Below are positions 33,181 through 38,628 of a DNA stretch of 38,628 nucleotides, one piece after another; position 1 is the stretch's first letter; the number at the start of each line of letters is the position of its first letter. The position numbers and the translations under genes were made by a program. The DNA is from Pedobacter agri PB92 (GTDB lineage: Bacteria > Bacteroidota > Bacteroidia > Sphingobacteriales > Sphingobacteriaceae). The DNA is taken from contig NZ_AJLG01000023.1 of NCBI RefSeq assembly GCF_000258495.1, forward strand, positions 1-38,628, written 5' to 3'. The notes beneath the pieces were generated by a model. That model saw only the letters and a list, made by a program, of their open reading frames with translations. It made no database searches and had not been told where the DNA came from.

Positions 33181-34563
33181 CTAAATCTCGAAAACTTCTC
33201 CTCTTTCTGGCGCTACCACATTAAACCCGTCTTCCTGCAAGGCTGCGGTTAAACTTTTCAAGCTTTTATCCTCTCCATGAACGAGAAAAACTTTTTTTGG
33301 TTGGCCAGTTTGCTTTACCGTTCGAACCAAATCATCATGATCGCCATGGCCACTTAATAAATCGGTTTGGCGAATGGTGGCATAAACCATCATTTCGCGG
33401 TCTTTAATGCGAACAATTGGCGCACCACTTAAAAGTTTGTAACCAAGTGTACCTTTTGCGCAATAGCCAATAAATAAAATGGTGCAATAGTAATTTTGAA
33501 TATTGTAGTAAAGGTGATCCTGAATACGCCCGCCTTCTAACATTCCGGCTGAAGATATGATGATACAAGGATCGAAATAATTCGAAACATCCTTACTTTC
33601 TTTCATGGTTTGCACATAAGCCAAATGCTCAAATTCAAACTCATCGCCCATGGTTTTATAGAAATCTTTCGCTTCCTGATTAACCAGATTATGGTGTTTT
33701 CGATACACATCAGTGGCTTGTATCGCCATTGGGCTATCGACAAATATTTGAACTGGAGGCAAGAGTTTTTTGGTAAAAATCTGATTTAATGCAAAAACCA
33801 ACGATTGTGTTCTGCCGATACTAAAGGCCGGAATAATCAATCGCCCTGGTGTTTTAATGCAAGCTTCGGTAATTTCCTGAACCAGGCGTTCTTCTAAAGT
33901 TTGTTCTTTTGTATGGTAACGACCACCGTAAGTGGCTTCGCAAACAAAATAGTCTACTTCGGGTATGGGTTCTGGTTTTACTAGCACCGGGTAATGCTCA
34001 CGGCCAATATCTCCTGAAAAAGCTATTTTCTTTTCCTCGCCGTTATCGTTAATGGTTAAAACTGCCGCAGCAGCACCCAATAAATGCCCAACCGGAATAA
34101 AGGTTAAGCTAATGTCGCCATTAATTTTAAAGGGCTTGTTGAAAGCGATCGTTACAAAACGATCGATGGTATCCATTACATGCTTATGCAGGTATAAGGG
34201 TTTCGGTCCGCTGAAATTGCCACGTTTTGTACGGGGTTTGCGGCTTTGTTTTCTCAAGAAAAGTTCAACAGAATCGAATAATAAAATAGAAGTTAAATCG
34301 GCGGTTGGCGCTGTACAAAGCACTTGCCCATCGAATCCAAGGCGTACAAGCGTTGGTAAATTGCCCGAATGGTCGATATGTGCATGTGTTAAAATAACCA
34401 GGTTAATATCAGCCGGATCGAAAGGAAATTGTTGATTTTCTTCCTGATAAGTTTCCTTCTCATAATCCAAACCACAATCTATCAGTATTTTATAATGCCC
34501 AACTTCGAGCAGGTGCATACTTCCTGTTACCTGTTGCGCTGCACCCCAAAACGTTAACTTCAT
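33181..34563 (-). CDS. MBL-fold beta-CASP ribonuclease-like metallohydrolase
   Basis: The 460-residue protein belongs to the CPSF-73-like beta-CASP branch of metallo-beta-lactamases, which cut RNA. Motif 2 is HAHIDH (60-65) with the two-zinc ligands. Motif 3 lies in VGHLLGA, motif 4 in SGDIGREH. The beta-CASP insert includes FVDSPMAI, motif B in SSAGMLEGGR, and the C-terminal VHGED supplies the last His. All are intact. Its true substrate in Bacteroidota is not established. It is transcribed alone, with copy 2 of the dispersed element in the upstream gap. Confidence 0.92.
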   Translation of the reverse strand: MKLTFWGAAQQVTGSMHLLEVGHYKILIDCGLDYEKETYQEENQQFPFDPADINLVILTHAHIDHSGNLPTLVRLGFDGQVLCTAPTADLTSILLFDSVELFLRKQSRKPRTKRGNFSGPKPLYLHKHVMDTIDRFVTIAFNKPFKINGDISLTFIPVGHLLGAAAAVLTINDNGEEKKIAFSGDIGREHYPVLVKPEPIPEVDYFVCEATYGGRYHTKEQTLEERLVQEITEACIKTPGRLIIPAFSIGRTQSLVFALNQIFTKKLLPPVQIFVDSPMAIQATDVYRKHHNLVNQEAKDFYKTMGDEFEFEHLAYVQTMKESKDVSNYFDPCIIISSAGMLEGGRIQDHLYYNIQNYYCTILFIGYCAKGTLGYKLLSGAPIVRIKDREMMVYATIRQTDLLSGHGDHDDLVRTVKQTGQPKKVFLVHGEDKSLKSLTAALQEDGFNVVAPERGEVFEI

Positions 34564-34813
34564 CTTCTAATCTATCGGTAAATTGTTTGGCGTAAAGTAG
34601 TACAAATGATGCGATTTTTAAACAAGATGGCGTAATTTTTTAGTTAATGAAATGTTGAACAATGTGTTAAAATTTTATTTGGAAAAGCAAAGCTTATGGT
34701 CTTTTGGTTAAGGCTGGTCCCGCCCCCGTTACAAGTCCGCACCTCGTACCTCGGTTTGCGGGCTTTCCACTTCGGTCGGGTTTAGGTCGCAAAATGGAAG
34801 CGCTATTGTGGCC

Positions 34814-34955
34814 ACCTAAACCCAATTGCAACGAAAATCCTTTTTTACAGCACTTACCTAAAATGTTGCTACGTTGTTCCACTTGGCGATAACTGCAAAG
34901 TGAGCATAACAGCAATAAAAAAGATTGTAGTGAAAAGTGGGACGGAAAGCCGCCA
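34814..34955 (-). repeat. Dispersed two-arm intergenic element, copy 2
   Basis: On the minus strand arm A (34917-34955) reads TTGGCGGCTTTCCGTCCC then ACTTTTCACTACAATCTTTT, and arm B (34814-34846) reads AAAAGGATTTTCGTTGCA then ATTGGGTTTAGG. These align with copies 1 and 3. The centre (34847-34916, about 70 nt) is longer than in the others and unrelated to them. GGCTTTCC (34761-34768) and GGAAAGCC (34944-34951) form an additional long-range inverted pair. Confidence 0.68.
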
Positions 34956-34996
34956 AGGTATGCTGCCAATCATTTCAAAATAATTTAAAATTTTAA

Positions 34997-35024
34997 TTTG
35001 GTTGCGGTGAAAGCCCTATCTTTA
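34997..35024 (+). promoter_or_regulatory. Possible promoter of the small acidic protein gene
   Basis: TTTG (34997-35000), 16 nt, then TATCTTTA (35017-35024), seven of eight matches to TAnnTTTG. The start site would fall around 35030, about 10 nt before the ATG at 35040. Spacing is slightly short. Confidence 0.38.
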
Positions 35025-35039
35025 CCAAGAAAAACAAGC

Positions 35040-35294
35040 ATGCAAGAACCATTTGATATAGAAATTGGACCAGTAAATTATTCGGTTTTTCCAGAAGGAA
35101 ATGATCAGTACACCATTTTTAAAGATGGCAAAGAATATATCCAGATACAAAAAGATACTTCATCCATTTGGTTAAAAATGGATTACAAAACTGAACTTCC
35201 GATTTTTGAAGAAGATGAGGAGGTGAATGCTATTGGACAGGCGATTGAAACGTATGTGCCTGAAGAAGAGGACGAGGAAGAAGATGAATTATAA
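35040..35294 (+). CDS. Small acidic protein of unknown function
   Basis: From the ATG at 35040 the protein has 84 residues; the longer frame from 34998 would run through the likely promoter. The first ~60 residues are a small beta-rich domain (FDIEIGPVNYSVFPEGNDQY, FKDGKEYIQIQKD) and the last ~25 are a Glu/Asp run. No family name is recognised, but the composition is that of a real cytoplasmic protein. It lies between the dispersed repeat and a strong bidirectional terminator. Confidence 0.7.
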   Translation: MQEPFDIEIGPVNYSVFPEGNDQYTIFKDGKEYIQIQKDTSSIWLKMDYKTELPIFEEDEEVNAIGQAIETYVPEEEDEEEDEL

Positions 35295-35328
35295 CAAAAA
35301 ATCCCGATCGATGTCGGGATTTTTTGTT
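35293..35328. terminator. Bidirectional terminator between the small acidic protein gene and the lipoprotein gene
   Basis: A stem of about 15 bp (35293-35307 with 35314-35328) has a 6-nt loop and A/T runs on both sides. It lies between convergent genes. Confidence 0.9.
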
Positions 35329-35334
35329 TTTAAT

Positions 35335-35706
35335 TTACCTGGTGCAATTTGCAGTCCAAGTGCCATTGGAGTTCGATACGCCAATTTTTAAAGTACTCGC
35401 ATCAATTGTAATACCGATTAAACCGGTACCTACACTAACGTAAGTGTTTCCGCTTTCCTGAAATTTAACACCTGTAATATCAGGAATGTTGTTTCCAAAA
35501 AAGAAACTATAAGTATCATTAACCTTGGTTACTGTTACTTTACCATCTGTGCTCGTGATTTGAGTGGCACCCTGATTGTAAGAAACTGTTCCTCTGTAGG
35601 TACCTACAAAAAGATCACGATCTGCGGGATCTGTATCTTTTTTACACGATACCATCACTGTTAGTGCTATTAAAAGCATGCTGAAAATTTGAACTGTCTT
35701 TTTCAT
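35335..35706 (-). CDS. Small putative lipoprotein
   Basis: This 123-residue protein has a lipoprotein signal peptide with Cys21 (VMVSC followed by KKD). The mature part is a small all-beta domain with pieces such as FVGTYRGTVSY and YSFFFGNNIP, similar to small lipocalin-like lipoproteins of Bacteroidota. No active site is seen. It shares the terminator with the convergent acidic protein gene. A 9-bp palindrome (35726-35734 with 35740-35748) lies 20 nt upstream of its start and could affect its mRNA. Confidence 0.75.
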   Translation of the reverse strand: MKKTVQIFSMLLIALTVMVSCKKDTDPADRDLFVGTYRGTVSYNQGATQITSTDGKVTVTKVNDTYSFFFGNNIPDITGVKFQESGNTYVSVGTGLIGITIDASTLKIGVSNSNGTWTANCTR

Positions 35707-36124
35707 GTTTTGTTTTTCATTAGGAATTTGCTGAGGTAGTCAGCAAATCGGTTAGTTAAAATGTAACAGCCAGATTACAATGGTTGTGCCAAAACAAAAA
35801 TAGAAGTCGAAAATCCAGCAAAATATCTATCTTAAATAAGCTAAGTTAAAATTTAATATATTGTATTTCAGTTATTTATATGTCTTTTTTGAAAAAACAG
35901 TAGTCAGATCAAAAGGAGGTCTTGAGGTGTTGGGTGAAATTTGAAAGAATCTTTGATACTGTACAATATTAACAGCTATTAATTTAGAGAATTTGGTAAC
36001 GCCCTGAATTAGAAAGTTACAAGTAGCGGCTATTTTTTATTGTTACGATAGATGGGTGAGTCATCAAACTTTTCGATTCCAAATTTAGGTAACTGTGCCT
36101 CAACTTTAAAAAGATCGCTTTGAC
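35707..36124. other. 418-bp gap without a recognised gene
   Basis: The left part holds the 9-bp palindrome at 35726-35748. Between 35750 and 36029 the sequence is AT-rich with no supported frame or repeat. The right end (36030-36124) holds a possible displaced coding tail, listed separately. Confidence 0.5.
36030..36124 (-). other. Possible out-of-frame C-terminal tail of the upstream membrane-protein gene
   Basis: On the minus strand, one frame off the stop of the 36125 gene, about 30 residues read on in protein-like fashion (SQSDLFKVEAQLPKFGIEK, then FDDSPIYRNNKK) to a TAG at 36030-36032. A one-base insertion at the TTGTAAGTC junction would join it to the membrane protein and make a product of about 135 residues. 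The tail has no start codon of its own. It could be chance. Confidence 0.35.
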
Positions 36125-36442
36125 TTACAACCTGATTATTAAAAATGCTGCGGCAAACATCATGATTAAACAAATACAAAAAATCGTTAAAGCCGAATTT
36201 TTAAGTTTGGTGAGCTGCTTTTTTCTAAAATTTTGATATTCCCAAAAGATTATTCCACTATATATAATGGAAAAGCCGAGCATTAATCGGATAACCATAT
36301 CCAGCTCTGCGACAAAAGAAAATTGATCATTTTGAATAATCTTTGGCAGGAAATAATAGGCACAACAATAAATCAGGATGGAGATGAATAGAAAAATTAA
36401 CAGCCTGATTAAAAAGTATAAAAGCGCATTATGATTTCCCAT
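36125..36442 (-). CDS. Small membrane protein of unknown function
   Basis: From the ATG at 36440-36442 the protein has 105 residues; a TTG at 36455-36457 would add five. Three membrane helices are predicted at about 8-28, 48-66 and 84-104, joined by a polar segment with WEYQNFRKKQLTKLKN. The protein ends abruptly just after the last helix (FLIIRL), and the next 30 residues in another frame look like a natural continuation, so it may be truncated by a frameshift. No family recognised. It lies 37 nt after the secreted-protein gene (36480) on the same strand. Confidence 0.6.
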   Translation of the reverse strand: MGNHNALLYFLIRLLIFLFISILIYCCAYYFLPKIIQNDQFSFVAELDMVIRLMLGFSIIYSGIIFWEYQNFRKKQLTKLKNSALTIFCICLIMMFAAAFLIIRL

Positions 36443-36479
36443 AAATGAATGATTCAAATTTTAGGCAGATTTCGTGAGT

Positions 36480-37223
36480 CTATTTATATTCGGTACCGTT
36501 AAATTTTAGCCTCAATGTTTTGCTGCTTACGGTTTCTTTTTCTATGCAATCATCGTTCACAGGTGTGTTTATGGTTTTTGTTATTTTGTCCTTAATAATC
36601 AGATCATTAAAGTTTTTGGTTTTGCGCTTCTTATCGACTATAATTGTTGAACTCACCTGTTCAAATTCGCCCACACACTTCATGTCCCATTCGCCCCCGA
36701 AAGTTTCGGTAGTATAATTGCTCAATACCTTTTTTAGCGACTGATTGCTTTTAACGAATAACGATAAATCTGTGTGGTGGTTTGGGTTTGGCTGACTACT
36801 TCCCTGATAACTCACATTGATGCCAAAAGCACGGGTTTCGCTGTTCAAATTAAAAAGTCCTGTGTTTATCGTAATGCTGCTGAGCCTACTTGCATCAGAT
36901 GTCCACGCATTTTCTTCGTAGTATTTATAAAGTATTTTGCCATTTGTATTATCAGCAATAATAATGTAGGCATCTAATTCTAAATAATAATTTCCATAGC
37001 CATCTGGTTCATTTTTTCGATATTTCGGTATAACCATTACCGTTTGCGATTTCATGTTAGGCAAAACCTTTTCTACATAAAGTTCTTCATTAACATCGCC
37101 TTGTTTGAGTTTTAACTGCGCAAATATATTTTTTGCCAGCACGCTGCTTTCGATGTTTCTCTCCTGAGAAAAACCGTAGCTGCAGCTAAGGCTGAATAAA
37201 AAGATTAGCGAGAATATTCTCAT
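36480..37223 (-). CDS. Secreted protein of unknown function
   Basis: From the ATG at 37221-37223 the protein has 247 residues with a signal peptide (1-20, cut after YGFS); an ATG five codons upstream (37238) is also possible. The mature part is mostly beta with a repeated polar character: YYLELDAYIIIADNTNGKIL, SSITINTGLFNLNSETRAFG (in part), FGGEWDMKCVGEFE, and TLRLKFNGTEYK at the C-terminus. No family name is recognised and no catalytic residues stand out. It is followed at 36442 by a small membrane-protein gene, and the histidine kinase gene lies 187 bp upstream on the same strand. Confidence 0.65.
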   Translation of the reverse strand: MRIFSLIFLFSLSCSYGFSQERNIESSVLAKNIFAQLKLKQGDVNEELYVEKVLPNMKSQTVMVIPKYRKNEPDGYGNYYLELDAYIIIADNTNGKILYKYYEENAWTSDASRLSSITINTGLFNLNSETRAFGINVSYQGSSQPNPNHHTDLSLFVKSNQSLKKVLSNYTTETFGGEWDMKCVGEFEQVSSTIIVDKKRKTKNFNDLIIKDKITKTINTPVNDDCIEKETVSSKTLRLKFNGTEYK

Positions 37224-37409
37224 CGTATAAGATCTCATTTTTTTAAATTTATACTATTTTTCAAAGCTGATTTCTGCAGGAAAAACATCTTCTAGATATT
37301 TTTACATCCCTCAATTTAAATTTAAATAAGATTTTTTTGAATTTTTGCTCCGATTAGCATTCGCAGGTGTTCATTTATTATTCGCCGAGAAACTGGTGTT
37401 TTTAGCTAA

Positions 37410-38628
37410 TCAGGCAATGCGTTCATTTTGGCTTACCGGAATATTTAGCGTAACTTTTGTACCGCCGCCGGCCTCTTTACTTTGGGTGATTCCTGCTGTT
37501 TGATTTCGTTCTTTGCCCAATAACTGTAATCGTTCCTTACTGATAATTCCTGAGAGTGACTGATGATTCTGCGGTTTCTTCTCGCTGATGGCTTTACCGC
37601 TGTCGATAATAGTTACGGTAAGCATTTTACCATGAAGTGTAAAATTCACTTCGATAAAACTTTGCTTATCATTCAGGTTGATTCCATGGAGAATTGAATT
37701 TTCTACGAAAGGTTGTATTAACATTGGAGGCAGCATCACCATGTCCAGATCATCAGTAAATGGCGCATCGATACTGAACCTGAAGATGTTGTTATAGCGC
37801 ATTTGCTGTAAACTTAAATAGTTTTCCAACGTTTCAATCTCTTGCGGCAAAGGAACCAGCTTTTCCCGGCTAAGCTCCAGGCTGCTTCTCAACAATCGGC
37901 TAAACTGGTTCAGGTATTTTATGGCTTCATCTTTTTCATCTAAACGGATAAAACTTTGTAAAGCCGAAAGGGTGTTAAATATAAAATGCGGTTCCATCTG
38001 GGTACGCAACAACTGTTGTTGCAACTGTACATTTTCTTTCTCTTGTTTTAACTTGCGTTGCTTGTAAATGCTGTAAAAGAGAAATATCACAATCAACAGA
38101 ATTAAAATGATGAGTGCGGTAATGACTAAAGTCAATTTGTTGCGCTCTAATTTTAGTGTGTTCAATTTAATATCCTCATTTAAACGCTCTATCGAATTAT
38201 CTTTAGCTTGAATCTGATACAAAGCGCCCATTTCAGCCACAGCCTGCGTATTTTCTACTTCATAATTTTCTTTTTGAAGTTGGTTTACATCATTAGCTGC
38301 TTTTAGCGCCTTATTTTTGTCGCCAACGGCTGCGTAATAATTGGAGCGAGCTTCACCACCTCTAATTAAATCTTCATATTCTAAAAGTTTTCCGCTTTTA
38401 TTCAGTAATTCATCCGCTTTGGTTAAAAATACTTTTGCGTTACGGTAATCTTTTTGTTTGGTATAGTTGGCTAGGATATTGGTATAGGTGGTGTAAAGGT
38501 TACCTGTTGTGGTGGGTAATAAAGGCATTTCCTCGTATAATTCCTCATCTATTTTCGCATTAAGCAATGAGTATTTTAAAACAGAATCTACCTGGTTGAG
38601 ATTATCAAAATAAAGCAAGTGTGTACGT
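37410..38628 (-). CDS. LytS/YehU-type sensor histidine kinase with N-terminal TPR repeats, 5' truncated
   Basis: The frame is open to the window edge, so the N-terminus is missing; about 406 residues are visible. TPR-like helices occupy the first ~150 residues, then a coiled stretch and one membrane helix (~163-184). The His_kinase (PF06580) domain follows, with the phospho-acceptor His in EPHFIFNTLSAL (codon at 37986-37988), QQMRYNNIFRF, and the ATP-binding N-box QPFVENSILHGI. An IIDSG motif and a Gly-rich end (KEAGGGTKVTLNIP) complete the ATPase fold. Such kinases normally signal to a LytTR response regulator, often encoded next door; none is seen downstream here, so it may be upstream, outside the window. 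Confidence 0.9.
   Translation of the reverse strand, partial: RTHLLYFDNLNQVDSVLKYSLLNAKIDEELYEEMPLLPTTTGNLYTTYTNILANYTKQKDYRNAKVFLTKADELLNKSGKLLEYEDLIRGGEARSNYYAAVGDKNKALKAANDVNQLQKENYEVENTQAVAEMGALYQIQAKDNSIERLNEDIKLNTLKLERNKLTLVITALIILILLIVIFLFYSIYKQRKLKQEKENVQLQQQLLRTQMEPHFIFNTLSALQSFIRLDEKDEAIKYLNQFSRLLRSSLELSREKLVPLPQEIETLENYLSLQQMRYNNIFRFSIDAPFTDDLDMVMLPPMLIQPFVENSILHGINLNDKQSFIEVNFTLHGKMLTVTIIDSGKAISEKKPQNHQSLSGIISKERLQLLGKERNQTAGITQSKEAGGGTKVTLNIPVSQNERIA

Larger units (their letters stand above)
34564..35039. other. 476-bp gap between divergent genes containing a structured, GC-richer repeat
   Basis: The stretch from about 34690 to 34955 is markedly richer in G and C than its surroundings and holds copy 2 of the dispersed element. 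Upstream of the core lies a section (34700-34790) with CCGCA/TGCGG pairing and the 10-bp pair GGGTTTAGGT (34778-34787) with ACCTAAACCC (34814-34823). Open frames on both strands here follow the repeat and are not taken as genes. Confidence 0.6.

Noticed and set aside
34694..34969. A 91-residue frame on the minus strand (and a 62-residue one on the plus strand) in the GC-richer gap
   Set aside because: Both coincide with copy 2 of the dispersed element and its flank, have low-complexity Ser/Leu/Cys content, and lack any family. The open frames are explained by the GC-richer repeat.
1..38628. CRISPR arrays, tRNA or rRNA genes, transposases, prophage genes, toxin-antitoxin or defence systems
   Set aside because: No regularly spaced repeats, no cloverleaf or rRNA stretches, and no recognisable mobile or defence proteins were found on either strand by eye.

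Overview
The window looks like a chromosomal segment of a Bacteroidota bacterium, most likely Sphingobacteriaceae (Pedobacter or a close relative). The evidence is AT-rich DNA, Bacteroidota-type promoters (TTTG, about 20 nt, TAnnTTTG) with few clear Shine-Dalgarno sites, an S16 protein with a long Ala/Glu-rich tail, an Mrp ATPase of the kind that lacks CxxC, LytS-type histidine kinases with TPR repeats, and abundant short palindromic intergenic repeats. This placement rests on recognising families; no search was run. No tRNA, rRNA, CRISPR, prophage or transposase gene was found.

Layout. 1-590 is the end of a zinc-ribbon/coiled-coil protein. 740-3300 holds a TPR protein facing a KAS III-like enzyme, with overlapping stop codons. 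3372-6609 (minus) is a LUD protein, ftsH and rsfS, divergent from birA (6654). 7438-10708 is a redox/glycolysis run: a DsbD N-terminal domain as a separate protein, a DsbD membrane-thioredoxin protein, and pfkA. 10744-14355 holds a YbjQ protein, a possible 44-residue ORF, and a 1028-residue VIT/VWA/TPR/DUF2135 surface protein containing a SusC-plug-like stretch. 14671-15192 is a deoxyribonucleotidase. 15393-18551 is the rpsP-rimM-trmD-rplS ribosome cluster, interrupted by a terminator and a lipoprotein gene. 18623-23361 holds an MscS channel, psd, hpt, and an AsmA-like/glycosyltransferase-51 gene split by a one-base frameshift. 23493-25540 is Mrp, Nfu and a carboxypeptidase-regulatory-domain protein (Fe-S delivery). 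25721-30374 (minus) is def, an M16 peptidase, a small membrane protein and an oligopeptidase B-like lipoprotein. 30680-33140 is proB-proA (proline synthesis). 33181-34563 is a beta-CASP nuclease. 35040-38628 holds small lineage-restricted proteins and the 3' part of a LytS-type histidine kinase.

Most genes are housekeeping: translation (rpsP, rimM, trmD, rplS, rsfS, def), protein quality control (ftsH, peptidases), envelope and lipid work (psd, KAS III, GT51, MscS), Fe-S and thiol redox, proline and purine salvage. The least ordinary signals are non-coding. Three diverged copies of one intergenic element (about 14548-14645, 30448-30550, 34814-34955) share two conserved arms but carry unrelated central hairpins. 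Two 24-nt palindromic repeats match each other at 20 positions. Several -7 boxes sit 3-7 nt before a start codon, which suggests leaderless mRNAs. The frameshifted AsmA-GT51 gene and a possible displaced C-terminal tail at 36030-36124 also deserve resequencing.
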